Notes under the pieces: model-generated
Databases searched by the model: none
What the model was told of the DNA's origin: nothing
Seen by the model: the letters and a program-made list of their open reading frames with translations, nothing else
Shown: positions 34,486 through 43,899 of the stretch, piece after piece
How the letters are laid out: every line of letters begins with the position of its first letter
Numbering within the stretch: the stretch's first letter is position 1
Program-made: the position numbers and the translations under genes
Assembly: GCA_023091665.1 (NCBI GenBank)
Contig: JALJCQ010000030.1
Coordinates: 1,490,501-1,554,500, forward strand
Length of the DNA stretch: 64,000 nucleotides
Reading direction: 5' to 3'
DNA from: Pythium myriotylum
Taxonomy: Eukaryota; Oomycota; Peronosporomycetes; Pythiales; Pythiaceae

Positions 34486-37400
34486 ATGGCGGAGAACGCG
34501 TCGCTAGCCGAGCTCTGGGCCTTCGTGGAGCAGGCGGCGGCCGACGGCGCGCGGCTCGCGGCGCTGCAGGCGCAGGCGCGGGAGCTGCTCGCGCGGCGCC
34601 CGCAGCTGCCCGCCGTCGCCAGCGAGAGCGTCGCCAGCAGCGAGCGGCTCTACGAAGAAGCCAACGAGCGCGTCGCGCGGCGCATGCTCGAACGCGTCGG
34701 CTCGGCGTCGACCCACGACAGCAACGAGGACAAGAGCGACACCATGTCGGACTGCACGACCATCACCGAGGCCTCGAGCGTCTACGGCGTGCACAACACC
34801 TGGGTCGACCTCGCGCTGCTCTACTCGCTGCCGTTCGTCGCGTCGGACAGCTCGAGTAGCACGCGACTCAAGCCCGTGCCGCCCATCAACGTCGCACAGG
34901 AGCAAAGCCAGCTCAACAAGATCTTCCACGAGTGCCAACGCGCGATCCACACGATGCGCGCCGTCGCGACGGTCGACTCGCTGCGCAAAGTGCTCGACCG
35001 CGGCGTCACGGCGCTCCACTTTAGCGGCCACGGCGGCCGCATCGCCGGCAAAACCAACTGCCTCATCTTCGAAGACACGCAGCGCACCGGTCTCGCGCAC
35101 TTCATCGACGCGATGACGCTCCGTAGCATTCTCAACGGAGGAGTCGCCACTGCGAGTGGTGCCGTAGATGAACCATTGGCGTCCGGGTTCCTGTCGCGCA
35201 ACGATTCTGTTGATGCCGACGACACACTGCCACCGCCCCCACCATCGCTGATGTTCTCGAATTCCGCTCGATCTGTGTCATCGATATCTTCTTCTTTCGG
35301 CCGCGTTGGGATGGGGGGCACGCTGAAGCTCGTGTTTGTATCTTCCTGCCACTCGAGAGACGTGGGGGAGGTTTTCATCCAGGCTGGCGTCCAGCATGTT
35401 GTCTGTGTTGGCAATGGTGACAAAGTGCTCGATGAATCCTCGTCAATGTTTGCTTACACGTTCTACGGCGCGGTACTCGCTGGCAAGACGATCCACCAGG
35501 CTTTTGACGTCGCTCGCGTGCGCGTGAGTGCCGACATGCAGATTCCGGACACCGAGGGTGACAAATTTGTTCTCCTCGAATCTTCGCAAGTTCATGCAGA
35601 CACTTGCCCGCTGTACACGGATGGTGAGTTGCCACACGCCGTGGAAGTAAATTTCGCGGCGAACCAATGCACGTGTAATGCCGCGGCGATGCATTTTGTC
35701 TTCACCGATATCTCAAACGGAAAATGGATTGACGTCAGCCCGACCAACCGCTTTAGCAAGACACTACCAGCCGTTTCTGAATCATTTGTTGGTCGAGAGC
35801 AAGAACTTCACATGCTTGCGGGTTTGGTCAACACTCAGCGTATTGTGACGATGCGTGGGCCGCCAGGCATCGGCAAGAGCACTTTGTCTATCAAGCTCGC
35901 CCATTTTCTTGCTGAACGACACACCTTTCCAGATGGTGTTGCATTCATCAAGCTGCGAGGTGTGCAGTCCCTGGAGGGTGTGGAAACTGCCATGAAGAGC
36001 GCTCTTTTCCCAGATGGCGGACGAGATAAGGAAATTCCGCTCCATCAGTCGCTGGGGGATATGAAGGTTTTGCTGATCATGGACAATATGGAAGATCCGA
36101 TCAACGCCAACCCGGCTCCTGTCCGAGAGTTCCTAGTTCATCTGCTCCAAAACACGCCAAATCTCGCCTTTTTAATGACTGCTCGTCAGGCGATGGGTGG
36201 CGGGATCTCTGGGTTCGATGAAAAAGTCGTCTCCCTCAACCGTTTATCCCACTTCCATGCAGCCGATCTGTTTTTGCGGAAGTCCCCACGCGCCTTGCTG
36301 CTGTCTGAAATCGGAGATATCGATCCCAGCTTGTCTAGCCAATTGAGAAGCGCCTCTGTTGTTGAAGCACTCACCTCACATCCTCTCATGGCCTTCCTCG
36401 ATGGCCACCCTCAGGCCATCTCGCTGTGCGCGCCTCTGCTTCAAGATCGATCGCTCTCCGAGGTTACCCGTGCTGTGCTCAGCCGAGGTGTTAGCGAGCT
36501 TCAAGTAGTGGGCTTAGGTGCGAACGATCGTAGCGCCATGAACACGCTGGTTACGTCATTGGACGTCTCGCTTGAGCAAGTTCGACAGCACCACGGGCTC
36601 GATGCGATTCGATTCTTTGCCTTGCTGGGGCTCCTCCCTGCAGGGGCAATGCCAGCCGATTTTAAGAGTCTGTGGGGGGCGAAGTGGGAATCGCTCGTTG
36701 AGACTTTATTGCGTTTTTCTCTGATTCAACGAAACCGAATACCAGGATTTGTCCTCGGCAACACTCGTGGGCTTCCAAAGCAAACCTCCACCAGTCACGT
36801 GACTCGTCGGTCTTCATCCCGGTCGTCATCACGACAAAGCTCAAGTTACGATCAAGCACTTTTGACTGCTCTCAAGGCGTACGGTGAGTTTATAAGCGGT
36901 GGTGGTCACGGTTCCAGCAGTTCGAAGATCGGAGACCCGATGGATGTTGACGGGGTAAGCAGCACCAGAGTCTCTTCTTCGGTAGCGTCGACTGAGCGAA
37001 ATTTGCTGAACACGCTTACCCGAAGTGGTCGAGTATCACGCGTGGTCGACCACGTCGAGAAAATGGATAGCCAAGCCGAGATAATGGCTGTATGCGTTTC
37101 GTACTCAACCTTTCCATTCATCACCAGCTATGCGCGCAGTCTTCTTGGGCTTTACGATGATCAAGGCGCGAAGAACGAAGCTCTTGAATCGATCTGTGTT
37201 GCGGACCGCGAACTGTTCCTGTACAATTCAGCACGTCACTTTTGGAAAGTCAGCTACTGGATATTCCAGCACATCTGTACTCTTGCCGCGCGGTCTACGG
37301 CCTCGTATTTGATTCTGGATCTCCACGAGTCCAACCTGTGGATGATTTTAGACCTTCACATCCGAATGATGGAGGAGTGGCGCGCATCAGGTGTCGGTGG

Positions 37401-38463
37401 GAACGGCGCCAGAGGTGACGGGAGCGGCATTGGTGATGGACTGGCTATCGACTGTGTACAGGACAGTCAACCTTCCCTGAGAGAGCGGACGAGTTACTTT
37501 GTCGTCGATGTGGCTTGCTTCTTCGCACACTCGTTGTTTCTATCTGGACGACATCGAGGCGCATGGAATGCGGCGAACAAGGCTCTCCATATCGCCAAGT
37601 ACCACAAGGACACCATGGCCGAGGCAAACACACGCAAACTTATGGGCATTCTGCTTACAAGCGAGACGAAGTTTGACGAAGCCAAGGCGCAGTTTGGGAT
37701 GGCACTTATCCTCTACAAATCAATCGGTGACAAAATAGGGCAAGCTGCATCGCTTAGTGCAATCGGTATGATCCATTCGCGCAAAGGAAACCTACGCGGT
37801 GCCCACAATTGTTTCACGAAGGCTTTAACATTGTACGAGTGGTTCAAGCACTCTCTTGGGCAGCTTAACTGCCACCAGCGCCTCGCCAACCTGGAGAAGA
37901 AGCTCCGTGATGGCGACGGCCTTCGTGGAAAGAACGGTCAGACGAGTGGCCACAGTCACCACTACGCAGCAACGCGACGGCTGCAAGGAGATTTAAATCG
38001 CAAGCGAAATGGCGAGTATATCGTTCGGTGGGTTGGCCACGAGACGAGTCTATTGCTCGAGCTCCCGACTCCCAAACCGGAGAAAGTCCAAGAAGCTCAC
38101 TCAGCCGCTGCTGTTCCTTCCTCAACAACAAATATAACAGCAAATGAGCAGATAGTGAGTTGCGCCGACGAATCTCACGCGGGACTGCAGACGCAGTCGT
38201 CGGGAGGCGTCTCGAATACACCTAAGAAGTGCCGACTTGGACAGATCATTGACCAGCATGAACGGGCAGCTGCTTCGACGATGCATGAACTTCAACTGGG
38301 CAGTGCTGCCCACGCGCATACATCCGCGCCTGCCACAGCTGAATCAACTGCTGAACGTCTCAAAGCGAGCAGTTTTGCGCGAAGAAAAGAATACGATGCC
38401 ACGATTAGGCGCGGCCTCTCCTCATCAAACATTGACGTGTCAGGAGCCGACTCCGTACCGTAG
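34486..38463 (+). CDS. CHAT protease-like / NB-ARC (STAND) / TPR protein
   Basis: Single exon, 1325 residues. Start chosen at 34486 for its strong context (ATCACCATGG); an in-frame ATG lies 8 codons upstream. Order of parts: an Ala-rich helical N-terminus; CHAT caspase-like domain (about 105-370) with catalytic His182 in LHFSGHGG and Cys288 in VFVSSCHS; NB-ARC NTPase (about 430-720) with P-loop GPPGIGKST (Lys464), Walker B LLIMDNME (Asp533) and the LMTARQ sensor; a Ser-rich linker near 770-850; tetratricopeptide-like helices (about 1020-1140); a disordered tail. CHAT domains are cysteine peptidases related to caspases and separases, and STAND NTPases oligomerise on ligand sensing. By analogy this is a signal-triggered protease switch. 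Between His and Cys lie 105 residues, including a Ser/Pro-rich insert (about 225-280), longer than usual. Ends 36 bp from convergent RAD17. Confidence 0.85.
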   Translation: MAENASLAELWAFVEQAAADGARLAALQAQARELLARRPQLPAVASESVASSERLYEEANERVARRMLERVGSASTHDSNEDKSDTMSDCTTITEASSVYGVHNTWVDLALLYSLPFVASDSSSSTRLKPVPPINVAQEQSQLNKIFHECQRAIHTMRAVATVDSLRKVLDRGVTALHFSGHGGRIAGKTNCLIFEDTQRTGLAHFIDAMTLRSILNGGVATASGAVDEPLASGFLSRNDSVDADDTLPPPPPSLMFSNSARSVSSISSSFGRVGMGGTLKLVFVSSCHSRDVGEVFIQAGVQHVVCVGNGDKVLDESSSMFAYTFYGAVLAGKTIHQAFDVARVRVSADMQIPDTEGDKFVLLESSQVHADTCPLYTDGELPHAVEVNFAANQCTCNAAAMHFVFTDISNGKWIDVSPTNRFSKTLPAVSESFVGREQELHMLAGLVNTQRIVTMRGPPGIGKSTLSIKLAHFLAERHTFPDGVAFIKLRGVQSLEGVETAMKSALFPDGGRDKEIPLHQSLGDMKVLLIMDNMEDPINANPAPVREFLVHLLQNTPNLAFLMTARQAMGGGISGFDEKVVSLNRLSHFHAADLFLRKSPRALLLSEIGDIDPSLSSQLRSASVVEALTSHPLMAFLDGHPQAISLCAPLLQDRSLSEVTRAVLSRGVSELQVVGLGANDRSAMNTLVTSLDVSLEQVRQHHGLDAIRFFALLGLLPAGAMPADFKSLWGAKWESLVETLLRFSLIQRNRIPGFVLGNTRGLPKQTSTSHVTRRSSSRSSSRQSSSYDQALLTALKAYGEFISGGGHGSSSSKIGDPMDVDGVSSTRVSSSVASTERNLLNTLTRSGRVSRVVDHVEKMDSQAEIMAVCVSYSTFPFITSYARSLLGLYDDQGAKNEALESICVADRELFLYNSARHFWKVSYWIFQHICTLAARSTASYLILDLHESNLWMILDLHIRMMEEWRASGVGGNGARGDGSGIGDGLAIDCVQDSQPSLRERTSYFVVDVACFFAHSLFLSGRHRGAWNAANKALHIAKYHKDTMAEANTRKLMGILLTSETKFDEAKAQFGMALILYKSIGDKIGQAASLSAIGMIHSRKGNLRGAHNCFTKALTLYEWFKHSLGQLNCHQRLANLEKKLRDGDGLRGKNGQTSGHSHHYAATRRLQGDLNRKRNGEYIVRWVGHETSLLLELPTPKPEKVQEAHSAAAVPSSTTNITANEQIVSCADESHAGLQTQSSGGVSNTPKKCRLGQIIDQHERAAASTMHELQLGSAAHAHTSAPATAESTAERLKASSFARRKEYDATIRRGLSSSNIDVSGADSVP

Positions 38464-38499
38464 AGTGTTCAATTACTGAGTGAACTAATAGAATTTGTC

Positions 38500-40859
38500 T
38501 CACCAAGCGTCGCCGTCACTCTCGATGTCATCGTCAATGATGTCAGTGGTTGCTATGGTCACATCAAGTGCGTGCAGCGAGCGATTGGCTTGGACTTGGC
38601 TGCCCGAGCAGGCGCGCATCTTTTCGACAAATGGTTGAACTTCGAAAGCATACACGTCTCCACGACAATAGTATGGAAATGAAGAACTGTCAAATAATTG
38701 CTGCTGCTCCAGGAGTGCATCTTGGCGACTAGCCACCATTCGGCGGCTAGTTTCGTGCATTCGAGGGGCTGTAATGGGTCTAAACGCTGACGGAGCAGGG
38801 TGTTCATTTGTCAACGAAATTGAACGAACAAGGATTGAACGCACAAGATCATGCGAAGTCCTGAACGCCTACAATAGCGCAAGTCAGATTAGACCCCCCC
38901 ACAATAGCAATCGATCATTTCACTCTTAGCACCCACCGAAGACGAAGAACTTGTGTGATATGACTCATGAAGCCACATCTCAGAAATGCTCATTAGCTCA
39001 AGAGCCTGGTTGAGATCATCTACCTCCGTGAAATAGTCAACACAGTTGGAGTGAAGTAACGACAAAATACGGTCGAGGGACATGACTGATGAGTCAAGTA
39101 TTCTGTCAAACTCCATCAAACGGCTTGATCCGTCGCCCATTTTGTTCTTGCTATGGAGAAGCTTGCCCACGACGTGGAAGTCTGAGTAAAAAGGATCTCG
39201 GCTGCTATTCTCTTCAGCTGGAATGATATTGGAGTCTTCGGATGATTTTTTGTCTCGCTTCTTTGAAGATCCTCTTTGTGGAGTTCTGTTTTTCTGCCGT
39301 GCCATAAACTGAGTCATGTTGATAGCGTGGCGTACGTCGCCATCACTAGATTCGATTATCTTTGTGAGGTCTGCTGGCGAGATTTTCCAGTTCTGTCTTT
39401 CTATAGTTTTTGTGAGTGTTTTCTTCATCTGAACTGTTTGCAAACAATTGTCAGCCCTCAATGAAGCAATGGCGTGACCATTGAAACGCACCGGTTGTCA
39501 CGGGGTTGAAGTTGATAATCGAAGTCGAAGGTGACCTCATAACCTCGTCAGAAAACAACCTTGCTAGATGCCCTTGGTCGATCTTCTTGTCGCGCACGTC
39601 GCTGAATATACAGATTACCGGGTACTGAAGGTTTGTAGTTGAACTCACGACCTGCTGAAACGCGATCTTCAGTTTTTCATCCCAAATTGAGGAGTCTTGG
39701 CCTTTCCCGAATGGATTGAGCGGCCAGCTTTCAATTAGACTCAGCTGTCCCATACTGGACCCCGCGCAGTTTAGCAGATCATGGGAAGATGGAGACACGG
39801 GGCGTCTCCTTGCGCGACTTTCAGGTACTGCCGCGACCTGAAGAGCGGAGTAGTTGACGGAGCGATTAATGAAGTCGATGAAGTCGTCCCACGGCGACTG
39901 TTGGGAGATCTGGAAGTCATCTTGCAAGTGGCGGTGAAACTGTAGCTTTCCTGCAGAAGAGTTATCACGCCATTCTTTGATAGTAACGCCCATTGCCTTT
40001 GCAAGATGACGCACAGTTGTCGACTTGCCCGACCCTGGCGGACCGCACAAAAACAACAGCCGCTTTGTCACCTTGTGAGTAGAATTACGGGAGGGCAAGC
40101 TCTGTTGCAGCCACTCTTGCACCTCTTGCACTTTCTTCTTTTGCACGCACAAGTCCTCAACATGCTCCGCCGATACATCGTCGGTCCATAAGAAATCGTT
40201 CCCTTGTCCTATGATCCCAGAGCTTTTTGGATGTTGGAACGAGACCTGACAATCTTCATCGCTACTGTCGATCATTTCTACAGCCGGCAGTGAGGTATCT
40301 TTCTTCAGCGCCTTCTTTCGCTGCAGATTCACACCAGTTCCCGGCGTCGCCGTGAGCCATGCCGACAGTTTCCTCGTTGCCTTGGGTGTCGCCCTCACCG
40401 TGAGACAAAGCTCACACGAGACTCGTTGGGGCTCATTCAAGTACGTGCAGCGCACGCACTCCCACTCGATCTCCGGCCGATCAGCAGTCTCCACTGCTTT
40501 GACCGCGCCATGGCTGCTGTTCGAGTCGCTAGATGGACGCCGCAACCGCTTGAATCCTCGCTTCGGGGCTGAGGACGTCGCGCTCGAGCCCTTTTTCTTG
40601 CCCTTTCTGATCGCTTCAACGTCGCTGTCGTCGCTCGCACTGCCTGCACTCGGCGCAAAGTCGTCCGAGCTCGAGTCCAGCTCGATCACGTCGCTCGCGG
40701 GAACCGGCGTCGGCGTCGGCCTACAGAGCGCACGAATAGCCCGCGAGGGTGGCCACAGCAGCGCGTGAGTCCTGTCTACGCGCAGGAGCCATCCTGACGC
40801 CTCCGAGCGACGTACCTCTGGCGTAATCGCCGCCGCGCGGGAGCCCCCGGCACGTCCAT
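38500..40859 (-). CDS. RAD17: RAD17 checkpoint clamp loader with N-terminal RanBP2-type zinc finger
   Basis: Exons (5' to 3' on the minus strand): 40859-40816, 40720-39492, 39433-38937 and 38868-38500, giving 712 residues (human RAD17 has 681). The first exon starts at ATG 40859; intron 40721-40815 has donor GTACGT and joins RQR to RPTPTPVP in phase. An acidic SUMO-interaction-like VIELDSSSDD is near residue 24. A Zn finger WECVRCTYLNEPQRVSCELC lies at about 101-122. The RAD17 signature WTDDVSAEHVEDLCVQKKKV precedes the P-loop GPPGSGKST at about 241. Sensor 2 appears as SSDGDVRHAINMTQF, and the HVVGKLLHSK helix follows. RAD17 with RFC2-5 loads the 9-1-1 clamp at DNA damage to activate ATR. 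The Zn finger is not part of animal RAD17. Longer frame-only translations upstream of 40859 were rejected because the splice model fits better. Confidence 0.87.
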
Positions 40860-41034
40860 TTCCGGTGGCGTCTTGGAGCGATCCCAACTGCCCGCCCGCC
40901 TGTGAAGCCTGGGAACAGGCAACATTCAAAAAGGGTACACAGTACCATTGATGAGGTACAACCAGACTTCCAGAGTGGAGTTCCAGAATCTGAAACTTGG
41001 GTGGGGTTGACCTCCTCGAGTCCCATCAGCAGAA
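40860..41034. promoter_or_regulatory. bidirectional promoter region, RAD17 / small protein
   Basis: 175 bp separate the divergent start codons, so both promoters and 5' leaders must lie here or overlap the genes. No TATA or CCAAT element stands out. Confidence 0.5.
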
Positions 41035-41451
41035 ATGGAGGCCCCGTCGAATGCCGCCGCGTCCCCAGCCGCGCCACCAAGCGCTGGTGCAGAGCAGAAT
41101 GACTCTATGACCGCGCAAGCAGACGCAGTTGTGGAACAGAGCCCGTCTGCGGCGATAGACCAAGCCCCAGACCCAAAAGAAGAGCCTGCAGTCGCAGGAT
41201 CGGAAGAGAAAGAGCCTCGCTATGTTGTTGACGATAGCATCTCCGAAGAAGAGCTGGCGCAATCCATCAAGAGGTACGGCGAGATGATCTGTGGGGGATG
41301 CTGCGAGTACTGACTCGAATATTGTTTTGTTTCATGTAGTATGAACGACTTCTCGCTGGAGCTGCAACGCACCCGACTGCTTCTCCAGAAGCGACTCCCG
41401 GCGCAACATCATCAAACACAACCATTTCAATCCAACACATTCCATTCTTGA
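41035..41451 (+). CDS. small hypothetical acidic protein
   Basis: Two exons, 41035-41273 and 41340-41451, joined across a GT-AG intron (GTACGG...CATGTAG) to give 116 residues. Residues 1-60 are Ala/Pro/Glu-rich and disordered. Residues 65-98 form a predicted amphipathic helix (VVDDSISEEELAQSIK, then SMNDFSLELQRTRLLLQKRL), and the tail is Gln/His-rich. I recognise no family. The helix suggests a subunit of a small coiled-coil complex, but that is a guess. It is divergent from RAD17 and convergent with the aminopeptidase gene 85 bp away. Confidence 0.6.
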
Positions 41452-41536
41452 GACTTAGCAAGGTGCATTGGATTTACGGTTAGCTGATGTGTTCTGGCGA
41501 ATAACACCATATCAACTAGACCACGACTGGACCACT

Positions 41537-43718
41537 TTACTCGATCGTACGCAACAATGCTTCGATACGATCACGAACCATCACGTGAAGTGTTGGCCGC
41601 GTCTTGCCGTAGATTTCGTGGGCAAACTTGCGCATGGCGCCGCTTGAGCTCGCAACAAGGAGTCGGTAGATCGGAATGAGGAACTTTTGCTTTCCTTGGA
41701 TTGTCAGGAACTTGGCGACGAAGTCAAGGTTTGATGCGACTTCGTTCTTGATTAACACTTGGGACCACCGGAACAAAACCTCCATGTTTGTGGAGTTGAA
41801 CAAGTCAAGGGTGTTTCCCAACTCCACGACGACGTCGGGATGTGAGAACTTCACTTCAACGCACAGGTCAATGAAGTAAAGCAGCTGGTTCACAGGCCAC
41901 GTTTTGGCCTCTAGCGATAGGTACGGCACGTTTGGCTGAACTGGGGCATCGGAAGATTGCCAATAAAACAGCAATGACTCACATGCCTCCATCATCTCTT
42001 GCGCGTCTGAGAGATCTGGGTGATACAGCGGAAACCCTGGTGCGTGGAGCCATGTCGAAAACTTGATCGGGGCCTTGAGCTCGTTACCCTCCGCCAACTC
42101 CGGAAAATACTGCAAGAAGTACGCCGTCATATCCTCAGCAGGAATTGACTGAAATTTGAAGTGACGCGAGTAGTCGCGCAAAAACTTGTCGAAAATCTAA
42201 TACGCGAGAGAATATTCAATGAGAACGTACAGAGAGCTGAGAACGCCGTGGATGATACCTCGTCTGACCCAACAAGACTTCGCAGATAACAGACGAACAC
42301 GTAGCCTTTCTCGTAGGCGCACTGGTTGTAGCAGTCGCCCGGATCGATACCAGTCTCAAGTGGCACACGAAGCCTAGTCAGGGGGTCACTTTCGCCGAGC
42401 GAGTTGATCTCTTCTTTGAGTAGAGCTTCTCCGATCTTTGCGCTCAGACACATGAGAGGCCTAGTATACACTCTGAGAATGGCGCTGACCATAGCAGAGT
42501 GCCTTTCAGAACCCTTACCTTCCATGAGCCTCTTCTGTAATGCGGCGCTCAGCATACATCGTGAAACCTTCATTGAGAAAAAAGTCACTCCACGAGGCAT
42601 TTGTGACCAGGTTGCCAAACCTAATCGTAAGAAAATTTGGATGAGGCTCGCATGTGCAACAAATCACGCCAGAGCTTAATCGTCAGCTCACCAAGAATGA
42701 GAGATCTCGTGCGCAACGACTGTCAAAAACGAGTTAGTAACGCTCACCCGACACTATGAAGTCGGTAGAACGCACCCGAGCACAGCGACTGGTCACCAGC
42801 AACAACGCACGGCGACATGAATGTCAACCTAGGGTTCTCCATCCCGCCGTACGGAAACGATGGTGGCATGATGAGGAGGTCATATCGTTCCCACAAGTAC
42901 TCTCCAAAGAGCCGCTCTCCGATTGAAAGGTATTTCTCCAGGATCCCCGTAAACTCTTCCTTGCAAGCTTCGAGCATGCACGGCTCGGTCCACACGCTTG
43001 AGCGGGGTCCAACTTCGGCCGAAACGAGATCACCGACTGCCATGGCCACGAGATAGACGGGAATCGACTGACGCATCTCAAACCGGAAGCGCTTCTTGCC
43101 ATCCGCAGCCACGTCTGACCCCAGTAGCTTGGCACTCATCACACAGACAAGCTCGGCAGGCACCGTAACTTCAGCTTCATACGTAAGCCGCACGGACGGC
43201 GAGTCTTGACACGGAAAGAAGCTCCGGTTGAGCACTTCCTGGCCTTGCGTATACATGAAAGGGTGCTGCTTGCCCGCAGTCTGTTCCTTGTCCAACCAGC
43301 ACACAGCCGGGCTCTCTTGCTCCGTTTCGTATCGGATACGCAGTTGAAAGGAGTCGACATGGTCAATCTCGGCTGGCAGCTCAATGGCCAAGACTTGACC
43401 AAACGACGTGAACGGCTTGACCTCCCAGCGGATTACGGGCAGATGAGCCACATCTTGCGGCACATCATCTTCACTCGACGCGGAGTCAACTGGCAGTGCC
43501 CTGCGATCCACGAGTACGTGGATCTCCTGGATGCGCAGGTGGAACACGTCCAGCTGCACGGTCCTGGCCTGGGATCCGTTGACGCGGGCCACGGAGAGCG
43601 TCGCCTCGGCCGCAATCCTGCGATTCGCCATGTCCACGTCCAGCCGCAGCTGCAGGTGGTGCACACGTAGCTCCTCAAGCGCTGCACATGTCGCAGGATC
43701 CACTACGGCGAGCGCCAT
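41537..43718 (-). CDS. leukotriene A4 hydrolase / aminopeptidase B family M1 metalloenzyme
   Basis: Five exons (minus strand order): 43718-42776, 42719-42692, 42620-42519, 42460-42259 and 42196-41537, giving 644 residues (human LTA4H 611). All joins keep frame; the first intron contains a TACTAAC branch site. The N-terminal beta domain (about 1-220) is followed by the catalytic domain with substrate loop PYGGMEN (about 285) and zinc ligands HEISH (318-322) plus Glu341 in LNEG, exactly 18 residues after HEISH. A C-terminal ARM-like helical domain (about 460-644) ends it. The family cleaves N-terminal residues from peptides in the cytosol, and animal members also hydrolyse the epoxide LTA4. Which activity applies here cannot be read from the sequence; aminopeptidase is safer. 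A 28 nt micro-exon encodes most of the HEISH motif. Confidence 0.9.
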
Positions 43719-43899
43719 CGTCGCTTCCTCTTCCTCGGCGGCTACCGAATTGACGAGCCGGCACCAAGCTCTGAGCCGTTACTTTGACTGCGAATCCCCT
43801 CGACCGAGTGACGTTGCATGTCACTCTATCGAGGGATCTCGATCACCGACAGTGACATCGTCGCGACCGTCACTTGAAGTCATCAGCCGACGAGGAACA
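43719..43899. promoter_or_regulatory. bidirectional promoter region, aminopeptidase / ankyrin gene
   Basis: 181 bp between divergent start codons. It contains several short palindromic GTCAC/GTGAC strings (for example GTGACGTTGCATGTCAC near 43808-43824). No recognised core element. Confidence 0.5.

Noticed and set aside
39451..40929. RAD17 start at 40929 with continuous frame
   Set aside because: The frame 40721-40858 is better explained as an intron with donor GTACGT and acceptor CTGTAG; the spliced model starts at 40859 and keeps the phase.
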